43,247 nucleotides of DNA. Origin: CAZUCD01 sp964618855. GTDB lineage: Bacteria > Sumerlaeota > Sumerlaeia > SLMS01 > JANRJK01. Shown here one piece after another: positions 1 to 8,174 of this stretch (its first letter is position 1; the number at the start of each line of letters is the position of its first letter). The stretch lies in assembly GCA_964618855.1 (NCBI GenBank), contig CAZUCD010000010.1, positions 1-43,247 of the forward strand, written 5' to 3'. A program made the position numbers and the translations under genes. Below the pieces are notes generated by a model that was not told where the DNA came from, did not search any database, and saw only the letters and a program-made list of their open reading frames with translations.

Positions 1-1
1 C

Positions 2-352
2 CACCTTGCCGAGCCGGGACCACTCTACGCGGCTCTCGACGCATTCATCCTGCCAAGCGACTTCGAGGGGACGCCGAACACCCTGATGGAGGCGATGGCC
101 TGGGGTGTTCCCTCGACGGCGACCATGACAGGGGGCATCCCGGAGGTTTTGAACGGGCTTGTGGACGGGACACTCGTCCCGCCGCGGGCGCCGCGTGCAC
201 TCGCGCGCGCGGTGGACGCGCAACTGCGCAAGGGGCTCGGCCGTACTTGCGGTTCACTGCGGGCTCGCATCGCGGAAGGTTTCTCGATCGATGCGATGGT
301 GTCCGCGCATGCCGCCGTCTTCAGGAGCCTTCCGGCGCGCCGCCCAGCGTGA
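2..352 (+). CDS. Glycosyltransferase family 4 type, C-terminal part (5' end outside window)
   Basis: This is the last 116 codons of a glycosyltransferase with the GT-B fold (Glycos_transf_1 type). The visible part contains the donor-binding stretch FILPSDFEGTPNTLMEAMAW followed by GVPSTATMTGGIPEVL. Two glutamates separated by seven residues form the EX7E motif typical of retaining GT4 enzymes, which bind the nucleotide-sugar donor. The reading frame is open from the first bases of the window, so the start lies upstream. The stop codon TGA at 350-352 lies inside the 3' end of the convergent Hsp70 gene, a 32-bp tail-to-tail overlap. Acceptor and product cannot be told from this fragment. The methyltransferase and the polytopic TPR membrane protein nearby would fit a surface glycan locus, but that is inference. 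Confidence 0.85.
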   Translation, partial: HLAEPGPLYAALDAFILPSDFEGTPNTLMEAMAWGVPSTATMTGGIPEVLNGLVDGTLVPPRAPRALARAVDAQLRKGLGRTCGSLRARIAEGFSIDAMVSAHAAVFRSLPARRPA

Positions 353-2240
353 CGCGGTGTTCGGCGATGTGCCCCGGGTTCACCTGCGCCGGGGAAAGGC
401 CGCCACCCGTGTCGGCTCCCAGGACCTCCGAGGCCTTCCGCCCCTTCAGGCTCCTGACGAGCGCCGCGTTCATCATCGCCACGGCGAGCGGCTGCGTCAC
501 GCCACCCACCCGGTCGCGCGCCGACCGGATGGCGAGCAGGTCATCCCCCTCGGCGGCGGACTTCAGGCGGGCGAGCTGTTCCTCGATCACGATCACGTCC
601 ACTTCGTCCAGGAGGTCCCCCGCCTCCCGCAGGCCCTTCTCCGTCGCGGAGATCTCCATGCGCGCGTAGTTGCGCTCCTCGACGAGGGCGCGCTGGGCCG
701 CGTCGGCCGGGGCGGCATCCTGCGCAGCCACCAGCATCGATTCGACCTCCTCGTCGGTCAGGCCGTATGTGGACTTCACCTGGATGGCCTGCTCGGTCCC
801 GGTGCGGAGGTCCCTGGCCCTGACGGAGAGGATGCCATCGGCGTCGAGGGTGAAGGTCACCTCGATGCGGTGCATGCCCGCGGGCAGCGGCGGGAGCGGG
901 CCGAGCTTGAACCGCGCGAGGCTGCGGTTGCCATTGGCGACCTCGCGCTCACCCTGGAGCACGTGCACGTCCACGTGCGTTTGCCCGTCCACGAACGTCG
1001 TGAACAACTCCGTGACGGAGGCGGGAACTGTTGTGTTGCGCGGGATGATGCGCTGCATGATGCCGCCATAGGCTTCTATGCCGAGCGAGAGCGGCGTCAC
1101 GTCGAGCAGCAGTATGGAGCGTTCCTCCCCCGCCAGGATGCGCGCCTGCACGGCTGCCCCCAGCGCGACGACCTCCTCGGGGTTCAGTTCCGTGTGTGGC
1201 GCGCGTCCGAAGTACTCCCCCACCATCATCCTGACGAGGGGAGACCTCGTGGAACCGCCGACCAGAACCACCTCGTCGATCTCCTCCTGGATCAGTCCTG
1301 CATCCTCGAGCGCTCGCCTGCATGGTTCGAGCGTGCGCGCCACGATGGGCCGGATGATGGTCTCGAGGTCCTCGCGGGTCAGCTCCAGGTCGAGGAGCCG
1401 GCGCCCCTCGTGGTCGAGGACAACATGCGTCGAGGAAGCCGTCGTGAGGGCGATCTTTGCACGCTCGGCTGCGAGCCTCAGGGCGGACAGCAGGTGCGCC
1501 GTGCCCGCGCGGCTGGTCGCCTCCCCCTCCACCCGCCCAAGAAGCCACTGCGCCACGGCGCGATCGATGTCGTCTCCGCCAAGCTGCGTGTCCCCATTCG
1601 TCGCGAGCACCTCGAAGATGCCGTCCGCGATGCGGAGAATCGAGATGTCGAAGGTGCCGCCGCCGAAGTCGTAGACCGCCACCCGGCCCTCGCGGCGTGC
1701 GTCGAGTCCATATGCGAGGCATGCCGCCGTGGGCTCGTTGACGATCCTGAGTACCTCGAGCCCGGCGATGCGACCGGCATCCTTCGTCGCCTGCCGCTGG
1801 GCGTCGTTGAAGTAGGCGGGTACCGTTATGACGGCCTGCGTGACGGTGCTCCTGAGCACATGTTCCGCGCGCACCCTCAACTCGCGCAAAATCTCCGCGG
1901 AGACCTGCGGTGGCGTCATCCAACGCACCCCGAGCTTGATGCGCAGGACCCCGCCTTCCTCGCCGTGGACGCGGTAGGGCAGGCGCGGCAGCAGGTCCGC
2001 GACGTCCGCCATGGACCGCCCCATCAGCCGCTTGACGGAGTAGGCCACATCCCCTGGGCGCCCGATGAGCAGTGCCTCCGCCGCGCGCCCCACGGCCAGC
2101 TCGCCCGACGGGAGCGCACCCACGAGCGAGGGGACGATGCCGTCCCCGCTGGCGTCGCGCAGGACGCGTGGGCCGCCCGCGTCCGCATAGGCGACGAGGC
2201 TGTTGGTTGTGCCGAGATCAATGCCGACGACTTTGCCCAT
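321..2240 (-). CDS. hscA: Hsp70-family chaperone, HscA-like
   Basis: A 639-residue Hsp70. The N-terminal ATPase domain has the phosphate-1 motif DLGTTNS (residues 8-14), the phosphate-2 motif YDFGGGTFD and the adenosine motif VVLVGGSTR. The substrate-binding domain follows (from about VTPLSLGIEAYGG). The C-terminal helical part, with EGDDLLAIRSARDRV and LKGRKASEV, resembles HscA, the chaperone that helps release Fe-S clusters from the IscU scaffold, more than DnaK, and there is no glycine-rich or EEVD-type tail. No HscB/J-domain, iscU or ferredoxin gene is next to it, so the Fe-S role rests on sequence only. The start ATG has a GAGG-type site about 10 nt upstream. The gene begins 13 bp after the methyltransferase stop, so the two are probably co-transcribed. 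A divergent DnaK paralogue is the alternative. Confidence 0.8.
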   Translation of the reverse strand: MGKVVGIDLGTTNSLVAYADAGGPRVLRDASGDGIVPSLVGALPSGELAVGRAAEALLIGRPGDVAYSVKRLMGRSMADVADLLPRLPYRVHGEEGGVLRIKLGVRWMTPPQVSAEILRELRVRAEHVLRSTVTQAVITVPAYFNDAQRQATKDAGRIAGLEVLRIVNEPTAACLAYGLDARREGRVAVYDFGGGTFDISILRIADGIFEVLATNGDTQLGGDDIDRAVAQWLLGRVEGEATSRAGTAHLLSALRLAAERAKIALTTASSTHVVLDHEGRRLLDLELTREDLETIIRPIVARTLEPCRRALEDAGLIQEEIDEVVLVGGSTRSPLVRMMVGEYFGRAPHTELNPEEVVALGAAVQARILAGEERSILLLDVTPLSLGIEAYGGIMQRIIPRNTTVPASVTELFTTFVDGQTHVDVHVLQGEREVANGNRSLARFKLGPLPPLPAGMHRIEVTFTLDADGILSVRARDLRTGTEQAIQVKSTYGLTDEEVESMLVAAQDAAPADAAQRALVEERNYARMEISATEKGLREAGDLLDEVDVIVIEEQLARLKSAAEGDDLLAIRSARDRVGGVTQPLAVAMMNAALVRSLKGRKASEVLGADTGGGLSPAQVNPGHIAEHRVTLGGAPEGS

Positions 2241-2253
2241 GGTGCCAGTATCC

Positions 2254-3684
2254 TCAGCCGCATTGGGACCGGTCCGACGGGCCGGGGCAAGCTGCCGGCG
2301 GGCCGGGCCCTGCAGGATTGCGAGCGATCATCGCGACATAGGGATGAAGGTCCGGGTCGGGGTGGCACCAGGTTCCTGCACTCATCCATCCCGCCGCACG
2401 CGCAGTCGCCATCAGCATCGCAGGTGTGAAGTCCCAGGTGTGCTCGAAGTTCCCGAACCCGCGGAAGCGCCGCGACCACGTGTAGGCAAAGGCGTTGGGC
2501 ACCTCGACGAACAGCAACGCACTGGGACCCGCGAGGGCGCGAAGACTGGAGAGCACCCCGACGGGGTCGGGGATGTGTTCGAGAACGTGCGACATGAAGA
2601 TCACGCCGTAGCCGCCCCGGGGTCTGGAAGCCGTCGCTGCATCGAGCGCGCCTACCTCAAACGTCGCGTCGCTCAACCGCTGTCGCTTCGCTAGCCGCCG
2701 CGCGAACTCGACGCTGCGTTCCGATGGTTCGACGCCCACGTAGCGATGGCCCCTCCCGGCCCAGAACGCGGCGAACCGCCCGTTGCCGCAGCCGAAGTCG
2801 AGGACGCTGGGCAACTCGCTGGGGGGGGCGGCGCAGCCTTCCCCGGGCAGCAATGCCCCCATCGCCTCGCCGAGCCTGTCCGTCTCCTCGCGGGCGGAGC
2901 GTTCAAACTCCCGCCATCCGATGAACTTCCCGCGCGTTGCGTATCCCTCGCCGTAGTAGTCGCCCGAATCCACGTCTGCGGGCAGGCCGCCCGGCGGGGT
3001 GATGCCCATTCCGCACTCCGGGCAGAACGAGATTCGGCGCGGTTGCAGAAACACGGGAACCGCCGCAGCGTGGGTGCAGACCTCAGCGCCGGACCAGGAG
3101 CGGGCCCTCGGAAGCAGCGGTTCGACGACGCGCTGGAGTTGGGACTCCTCGAGCGCCATCACTGCCGGTCGCAGGGCCGCCCCGAGTGCCCCGCACACCC
3201 GACGCGTGGCAGCCTCGGCTCTCCCCAACCCATACAGGTCCAGGTTGCGCATGTGCACCCACGCGTGCGCGCGCGGAAACGCACGGGCCAGCCGCCGGGT
3301 CACCGACCGGAGCCCGGCGAGCGTGGTGGTTCGCTCCGGACTTATGTAGGGCCAGGGATGAAGTTGGAGCAAAACGGCCGGGTCGGTCATCGCCGGACCG
3401 GTCTCCCAAAGCCCGCACTCCACGGTTAGGTCCGCGAACTCGCCGAGCCCAGCGCAAGCACGGTCCGTCAGGACGTGGACCAGCGATCCGGGGTGATGCG
3501 ACTCGATGGCGTCGAGCGCCAGGCGAATGTGTTCGGGATCGAGTGACTGCGCGACGACGAGGATGCGCTGCCGGGAGCCCGAGGGGAGGGGATTCGGACG
3601 CGTGGCCGCAGAGCGTCGCGAGAGCCACCGTGTGGCTCCGGCCAACCGCGCGTGCATCGCTGCTGTCAGGTCCAAGCGGCGCAT
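2254..3684 (-). CDS. Two-part SAM-dependent methyltransferase with CPxCG zinc-knuckle-like motif
   Basis: The C-terminal half is a class I SAM methyltransferase: motif I is VLDFGCGNGRFAAFW, the acidic post-I residue is in YVGVEPSE, and a motif IV-like strand reads IFMSHVLEHIPDP. Before it stands SFCPECGMGITPPGG with two cysteines, like the half zinc-knuckle in methyltransferases of sugar and lipopolysaccharide loci. The first half (ILVVAQSLDPEHIRLALDAI onward) looks like a Rossmann-type fold with no motif I recognise; it may bind a sugar or be a decayed transferase. The start is uncertain: ATG at 3684 sits directly after GGAGG, which is too close, and an in-frame TTG at 3675 has that GGAGG at 9 nt spacing. 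A longer reading frame from 3786 would overlap the upstream lipoprotein gene. Substrate unknown; the neighbouring glycosyltransferase suggests glycan methylation. Confidence 0.75.
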   Translation of the reverse strand: MRRLDLTAAMHARLAGATRWLSRRSAATRPNPLPSGSRQRILVVAQSLDPEHIRLALDAIESHHPGSLVHVLTDRACAGLGEFADLTVECGLWETGPAMTDPAVLLQLHPWPYISPERTTTLAGLRSVTRRLARAFPRAHAWVHMRNLDLYGLGRAEAATRRVCGALGAALRPAVMALEESQLQRVVEPLLPRARSWSGAEVCTHAAAVPVFLQPRRISFCPECGMGITPPGGLPADVDSGDYYGEGYATRGKFIGWREFERSAREETDRLGEAMGALLPGEGCAAPPSELPSVLDFGCGNGRFAAFWAGRGHRYVGVEPSERSVEFARRLAKRQRLSDATFEVGALDAATASRPRGGYGVIFMSHVLEHIPDPVGVLSSLRALAGPSALLFVEVPNAFAYTWSRRFRGFGNFEHTWDFTPAMLMATARAAGWMSAGTWCHPDPDLHPYVAMIARNPAGPGPPAACPGPSDRSQCG

Positions 3685-3733
3685 CCTCCGGGCGAACGGT
3701 CGATTCCGGGCCCGGCGGCGTCCATGCACAAGT

Positions 3734-4750
3734 TCACTTCGGTGGTCGAAGGCGACCCTGCATTCCCAGCTCCGGCGCCGAGCCACCCAGGCTCCGCGCG
3801 ATGATCGTGACGTTGTGGTCGATCATCCCGATGTAGGTGCCTTCGTACGTGCCCGACGGACCCATTGCGTCGGAGTAGAGCTCACCACCGATCTCCACCG
3901 CATGCCCTCTGGACTTCGCTCCCTCGATCAGCGCGCGCACGTTCTTCTCAGAGACGCTCGACTCGACGAAGACGGCCTTCACCCTGCGCTCCACGAGCAG
4001 ATCCACGAGCCGCTTGAGGTCGGCCAAGCCGGCTTCTGACTCCGTGGAAATGCCCTGGATGCCGTGAACCTCCAGCCCATACGCCCGAGCCATGTAGGAG
4101 AAGGCGTCGTGCGCGGTGACCATGACGCGGCTCTCCTCGGGAATGGACCGAAGCACTTCCCGCGCATATTCGTCCAGTCGCCGAAGTTCCGCAAGGTAGG
4201 CGGCGCCACGGTCGCGGTACTCCTGCGCATTGGAGGGGTCGTACTCTGCGAGCGCATCGACCACGGCCTCGGTTGCCTTCATCCACCCGGAAACGTCCAT
4301 CCAGACGTGCGGGTCCGGGTGGTGCCCCTCAGTCGTGTGGAAGAGGTACTCATCAGGGATCCGGCTGGTGACAGCGACAACAGTCTTCTTCTTGCCGAAG
4401 GAGTCGAGCGTCTGGCCCATTTTCCCCTCCAGGAGAAGCCCGGAGTAGAAGATTATGTCGGCGCGCGCCAGCAGGGCCACGTCGTCCCGCGTTGGAGTGT
4501 AGAGGTGCGGATCAACCCCCGCGCCCATGATCGCCGTAACTTCCGCCCGCGGTCCTGCCACGTTGCGAACGATGTCCCCCACCATACCCACGGTTGCGAC
4601 CGCGGTGAAGGGGCCCGCCTTGGGGGACGCAGGCGGTTGCGGGGGCTCCGGTGCCCCGCATGCGAAGAGCGCCACTGTTGCGAGCATCAAGATGAATCGC
4701 CCGAGGAAGCTCGATAGGGTCGCTGAGGGACTGCCGTATGTTGATGCCAT
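3734..4750 (-). CDS. TroA/ZnuA-type metal-binding lipoprotein of an ABC importer
   Basis: A 338-residue cluster A-I (TroA-like) solute-binding protein for Zn2+ or Mn2+. The N-terminus is a lipoprotein signal ending in LFAC, with the lipid-modified cysteine at residue 31. Four metal ligands can be placed by motif: H82 (DPHLYTPT), H148 (DPHVWMD), H214 (VTAHDAFSY) and D294 (LYSDAMG). This His-His-His-Asp set and its spacing match TroA; Mn-specific PsaA-type proteins have Glu at the third position. The His-rich loop of proteobacterial ZnuA is absent. No ABC permease or ATPase gene is adjacent, which is unusual because these proteins normally sit in a three-gene operon. No good ribosome site precedes the ATG. 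Upstream, two operator-like repeats overlap a promoter candidate, so metal-dependent repression is likely. Zn versus Mn cannot be decided. Confidence 0.9.
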   Translation of the reverse strand: MASTYGSPSATLSSFLGRFILMLATVALFACGAPEPPQPPASPKAGPFTAVATVGMVGDIVRNVAGPRAEVTAIMGAGVDPHLYTPTRDDVALLARADIIFYSGLLLEGKMGQTLDSFGKKKTVVAVTSRIPDEYLFHTTEGHHPDPHVWMDVSGWMKATEAVVDALAEYDPSNAQEYRDRGAAYLAELRRLDEYAREVLRSIPEESRVMVTAHDAFSYMARAYGLEVHGIQGISTESEAGLADLKRLVDLLVERRVKAVFVESSVSEKNVRALIEGAKSRGHAVEIGGELYSDAMGPSGTYEGTYIGMIDHNVTIIARSLGGSAPELGMQGRLRPPK

Positions 4751-4789
4751 GGTCGTGTGTGAGCTTGCGTTGGCGTTGGGTGCGTCGCG

Positions 4790-4809
4790 GAGTTAGCTAC
4801 GGCTAACTC
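4790..4809. promoter_or_regulatory. Operator-like palindrome, copy 1, in front of TroA-type gene
   Basis: A perfect inverted repeat with 8-bp arms, GAGTTAGC and GCTAACTC, around a 4-bp centre TACG. It abuts the -10 candidate of the metal-binding lipoprotein gene. Size and half-site style (TTAGC...GCTAA) resemble operators of DtxR/MntR/TroR-type metal repressors. The regulator is not encoded in this window, so the assignment is an inference from symmetry, position and the function of the gene. Confidence 0.6.
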
Positions 4810-4836
4810 TATACGGCGGCAAGGACGAAGTTTGCC
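4808..4836 (-). promoter_or_regulatory. Candidate promoter of the TroA-type gene
   Basis: On the minus strand a -10-like TATAGA (4813-4808) lies 17 nt after GGCAAA (4836-4831), which is a poor -35 match. Transcription would begin near 4801, about 50 nt before the start codon at 4750. The case rests mainly on position: the two operator-like repeats cover the -35 region and abut the -10, the usual arrangement for a repressor. Weak on its own. Confidence 0.35.
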
Positions 4837-4844
4837 ATAGCTAA
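4830..4844 (-). promoter_or_regulatory. Operator-like repeat, copy 2
   Basis: Read on the minus strand this is TTAGCTATGGCAAAC, which matches copy 1 read on the plus strand from 4793 (TTAGCTACGGCTAAC) at 13 of 15 positions. Two copies of the same site in the 108-bp gap, one over the expected -35 region and one beside the -10, strongly suggest a shared DNA-binding regulator. Confidence 0.55.
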
Positions 4845-4858
4845 ATTTGTTGGGCCTG

Positions 4859-6499
4859 TCACATAGACCCAGGTCCCCGCCTGCCGTCCTCCAGCGCCTT
4901 TCGCAGCTTTGCCAGGGCCGGCGCATCCGGTGACCTCGCCGCGACGACATTCAAATGGCGCTCAGCCTCCTCGAACCGGCCCAACGCGATCAGGTGGTCG
5001 GCCACCTGAACGTGCACCGCGGCGAGGTAGGGTGTGATGGGGATGGATCGCTCGAACGAGACCACCGCCTCCGCCCGCATGCCGAGTGCGGTCTCGACGA
5101 GTCCCCGCGTGCGCCACGCATCCCCGTCCCAGGGGCGACCCTCGGTGGCTTCGCGCGCAGGTTGGAGAGCCTCCCGCGGTTTCCCCGCCCTGTTGAGCTC
5201 GAGGGCCAGGCATCGCTTTGCAAACGAGTTCTGCGGGTGCATGGCGACCTCGGACTGCCACAGGGTGAGCGGGGACTTGAAGTCGGCCGCGCGGCGGTAG
5301 GACTTGATGCCGCCGAGCAAGCCCACGGCGAGCAGTCCGCATGCGAGCCACCCCCCACTCTCGCGCGGCATCGTGCCCGCGAGCGCGCAGAGTACGGCAA
5401 CCAGTCCCATGAGCGACAGGAACGCGAACCTGCCCTGCCAAATCGCGCCGATGGGGATGATGTGCAGGTAGATGCCGATGAAGCAACCTGCCCACAGGAG
5501 ACCCGCCGCAGCGACTCTCCCCAGGCGCAAACTGCGCGCGGAGCCGCGACTGGCGCGCGAGGGGCGAAGCAACAACGCGAGGCCCACAAAACCGCCCAAC
5601 GCCGCCGCCCAGCCTAGCACGGGGTACCACCCCGCCGACGATCCAGGCGCCTTCAAGTGACAGTTGTCGTAGCCGCTCACCGCGAGTGTCATGATCCCCC
5701 AGGCATAGCGCCCCAGTGTCTCGAACACCCCCGGGTACCGCTCCCCAGCCCGCATGAGGAATGTGCCCTCACCCGTGGAAAACGTCTCTGGGGGAGAGAT
5801 CACCCCATGCGCGATGAACCGTACGCCGATCACGCATGCCGTCAGGACGGCAGCCCAAACGGCGTTGCGCGTCCTGATGCGACGCGAGGCCGGCATCAGC
5901 GCGACCACGGCAGGAATGGCCACGAGGGCGGGGAGCCCGCTTTCCTTTGCGAGGATGGAAATCGCGACCCCCGCTGCGCCGGCTGCGCGCCACCATCCGC
6001 CGCGCGCGAAGCCGATGACTCCGACGAGGAGACCCGCCGCCGCCAACAAGTCCGACTGCCCGACGAAAGGGAGTGTCACGTCCGCGCTCATCGGGTGCGC
6101 CAGAATCAGAAGTGCCGCCCAAGGAGCCCACTCCGGCAGCCAACGCGCTCGCAGGATCGCCCCAAGCAGTCCTGCACAGAGCCCCGCGAGCACGCCCGTC
6201 GCGAGCCACAGGTGCCGCGTCTGGTCCCGGTCCTTCGTCGCGAGGAACCGCCACATGAGCTTCGATAGCGGACGCCAGTGCCGCTCCGAAGGTCCGTACT
6301 CCTGCCAGTGGTTCAGCTTCGCCACCTGGAGCAGGGTGAGGCCGTCGTTGGCCCTTGGATAAGTCACCAGATGAGTGAGGTCGTCCCCGCCGAGCCTCCG
6401 GGACGCGGCGGGGAAGGTAAGCAGGAGCACCATGGCCATGCCGGCAAGCCCGACTAGGAGCGGGTGGTTCCACGGTGTGCCTGCGCGAAGGGCTTGCAC
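4859..6499 (-). CDS. Polytopic membrane protein with C-terminal TPR repeats (GT-C/TMTC-like layout)
   Basis: A 546-residue protein with many hydrophobic segments from about residue 13 to 405 (for example LVGLAGMAMVLLLTFPA and WLACGLLAVGLLGGI), then a soluble region of about 130 residues with TPR-like helices: NSFAKRCLALELNRAGKPRE, DAWRTRGLVETALGMRAEAV, AVHVQVADHLIALGRFEEAE. An acidic pair GGDD follows the first membrane segment, as in the first loop of many GT-C glycosyltransferases. Together this resembles the O-mannosyltransferase-like membrane-plus-TPR proteins common in environmental bacteria. It could glycosylate exported proteins or lipids using a lipid-linked sugar, but no definite catalytic motif can be claimed. 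Translation would begin at a GTG (6499). The gene is divergent from psd, with 82 bp between the starts. Confidence 0.7.
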   Translation of the reverse strand: MQALRAGTPWNHPLLVGLAGMAMVLLLTFPAASRRLGGDDLTHLVTYPRANDGLTLLQVAKLNHWQEYGPSERHWRPLSKLMWRFLATKDRDQTRHLWLATGVLAGLCAGLLGAILRARWLPEWAPWAALLILAHPMSADVTLPFVGQSDLLAAAGLLVGVIGFARGGWWRAAGAAGVAISILAKESGLPALVAIPAVVALMPASRRIRTRNAVWAAVLTACVIGVRFIAHGVISPPETFSTGEGTFLMRAGERYPGVFETLGRYAWGIMTLAVSGYDNCHLKAPGSSAGWYPVLGWAAALGGFVGLALLLRPSRASRGSARSLRLGRVAAAGLLWAGCFIGIYLHIIPIGAIWQGRFAFLSLMGLVAVLCALAGTMPRESGGWLACGLLAVGLLGGIKSYRRAADFKSPLTLWQSEVAMHPQNSFAKRCLALELNRAGKPREALQPAREATEGRPWDGDAWRTRGLVETALGMRAEAVVSFERSIPITPYLAAVHVQVADHLIALGRFEEAERHLNVVAARSPDAPALAKLRKALEDGRRGPGSM

Positions 6500-6581
6500 G
6501 CCTCAGGCGCCTTGGGGAGTCTTCGCGGGGCACGGGCAGGGCGCCGGCCCGCATACTCGAGTGTTGGAGTCTGTTCTGGAC

Positions 6582-7331
6582 ATGACCGGAGCATTCCCGC
6601 CATCCCCGTTCGGGATCGCAAGGCCCGCCTACAAGTTCATCGTGCCCCTGAAGCTTCTTGCCTTCGCGCTGCTTTTGGGCGGCTGGTTCGCCGGGGGCCG
6701 TGTTGGACTTTGGGTCATGGTCTCCGCGGTGGTTCCGGGAGTATTGGCCGGCTACGTGGCGTGGTTCTTCCGCGACCCGCACCGCCGCATCGCTGGTGGC
6801 AAGGGCGTGGTGTGTTGTCCTGCGGACGGAAAGGTCGCCTCGATCATCGAGGTGCCCTGCGCCGAGATGCCCGGCGGGCGCGCGCGCCGCGTCGCCGTCT
6901 TCCTCAACATATTCAACGTGCACATACAGCGCACCCCCGTCTCCGGCCGGGTGACCAAGGTCACCCACAAGAAGGGCAAGTTCATGAACGCGATGAACGA
7001 GAAGTGCTCCGAGGAGAACGAGAACGTCACGGTCTGGCTCGCCTCGGGCGACCGCGTGGTGGGGGTCCGCCAGATCACCGGCGCGATCGCGCGCAGGATC
7101 GTGTGCTACGTCCGCAAGGGTGCGGAACTGCGCCGCGGTGAGCGCTACGGACTGATCCAATTCGGATCCCGGGTTGAGGTGTTCCTCCCGATGGATGCGA
7201 AGGTTCGGGTGAAGGTAGGCCAGAAGGTGTCCGGCGGCTCGACGCTGCTCGCGGTGATACCCGCGATAGTGGAGGAGGATCCCGTGACGGCAGAGCCACC
7301 CCGCGCCCTCTCCGCAGGCGGGCGGCGGTGA
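6582..7331 (+). CDS. psd: Phosphatidylserine decarboxylase proenzyme
   Basis: A 249-residue pyruvoyl-dependent phosphatidylserine decarboxylase, making phosphatidylethanolamine from phosphatidylserine. Two hydrophobic segments (about 20-35 and 43-61) put it in the inner membrane. Family marks are FFRDPHR (62-68), FLNIFNVHIQRTPVSG (107-122) and the self-cleavage site GGST (218-221). Cleavage before S220 would give the beta chain and the small alpha chain with the N-terminal pyruvoyl group. GGST rather than LGST marks the short PSD-A class. The reading frame is open upstream to 6375, but homology begins at this ATG, with GGAG about 12 nt before it. Its stop overlaps the pssA start (GTGA), so the two steps of PE synthesis are translationally coupled. 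Confidence 0.95.
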   Translation: MTGAFPPSPFGIARPAYKFIVPLKLLAFALLLGGWFAGGRVGLWVMVSAVVPGVLAGYVAWFFRDPHRRIAGGKGVVCCPADGKVASIIEVPCAEMPGGRARRVAVFLNIFNVHIQRTPVSGRVTKVTHKKGKFMNAMNEKCSEENENVTVWLASGDRVVGVRQITGAIARRIVCYVRKGAELRRGERYGLIQFGSRVEVFLPMDAKVRVKVGQKVSGGSTLLAVIPAIVEEDPVTAEPPRALSAGGRR

Positions 7332-8170
7332 ACGGACAAGCGGGTCCCGAGGAGACTCCCGCCCTGCGCAAGCTGCGCCGGCGCAGGAAGACCGTCTACC
7401 TCCTGCCGAACCTGTTCACGAGCGCGAGCCTGTTTTGCGCGATGTTCTCGCTGGTCGCCTCGACGCAGGGCGAGTTCGACAAGGCCTGCTACCTGATCCT
7501 GATGTCCGCTGTGTTCGATGCACTGGACGGCCCGGTCGCGCGCCTGACGCGCTCGGCGAGCAGCTTCGGCCTCCAGTACGACTCCCTGGCGGACGTGGTC
7601 GCATTCGGCGTGGCCCCCGCCTTCCTGATGCAGCAGCGCCTGACCCAGATCGAGCGAGGTGGCGTCGAACTGCACGCCTGGGCGCCAAACCTCGCACTGG
7701 GCGCGTGCGCGCTGTTCGTGGTGTGCGGCGCGATACGCCTCGCGCGGTTCAACACCCAGGTCACGACGGAGGAGCGGCGCTACTTCACGGGCCTGCCGAT
7801 CCCCGCGGCGGCGGGCGTGGTGGTTTCCGCATACCTGTTCGTCCAGCGCTACATGGACGATACGCGGAACCTGCACAGGCTGATCCTTATCCTCATGATC
7901 GCCCTTTCGGCGCTGATGGTCAGCACGATCCCCTTCGCGAAGCTCGCCTTCCTCGTCAGGAGGACGCAGACCAATGCGAATGCGCTCGTCGCGGTGGTTT
8001 TTGCGGCAGCGCTGGTGTTCATCTTCTGGACGCACCTCCCGATGATCCTCGTGGGTGCGTTCACGGTCTATGTGGGATTCAGCATCTTCGCCCATGTCCG
8101 GCGGGGCGGCGCGGATCCGGCCCCGGCCGGGGCGTCGCGCACATCCGTTCCCCGCATCGCGGAGCACTGA
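7328..8170 (+). CDS. pssA: CDP-diacylglycerol-serine O-phosphatidyltransferase
   Basis: A 280-residue integral membrane enzyme of the CDP-alcohol phosphatidyltransferase family. It joins CDP-diacylglycerol and L-serine to form phosphatidylserine, the substrate of the Psd enzyme encoded just upstream. The signature DGx2ARx8Gx3Dx3D is complete: D67-G68, A71-R72, G81, D85 and D89. Several membrane segments follow, including IPAAAGVVVSAYLFV and ALVAVVFAAALVFIFW. The N-terminus is basic (RKLRRRRK) and cytoplasmic, as in Bacillus-type PssA; this is not the phospholipase-D-like PssA of E. coli. Translation starts at GTG, overlapping the psd stop by 4 bp. The next gene, rsmB, starts 4 bp after its stop. 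Confidence 0.95.
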   Translation: MNGQAGPEETPALRKLRRRRKTVYLLPNLFTSASLFCAMFSLVASTQGEFDKACYLILMSAVFDALDGPVARLTRSASSFGLQYDSLADVVAFGVAPAFLMQQRLTQIERGGVELHAWAPNLALGACALFVVCGAIRLARFNTQVTTEERRYFTGLPIPAAAGVVVSAYLFVQRYMDDTRNLHRLILILMIALSALMVSTIPFAKLAFLVRRTQTNANALVAVVFAAALVFIFWTHLPMILVGAFTVYVGFSIFAHVRRGGADPAPAGASRTSVPRIAEH

Positions 8171-8174
8171 GCCC

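Noticed and set aside
159..2429. A 756-codon open frame on the plus strand
   Set aside because: It lies entirely opposite the HscA-like gene, has no recognisable domain and the composition expected of the non-coding strand of a GC-rich gene.
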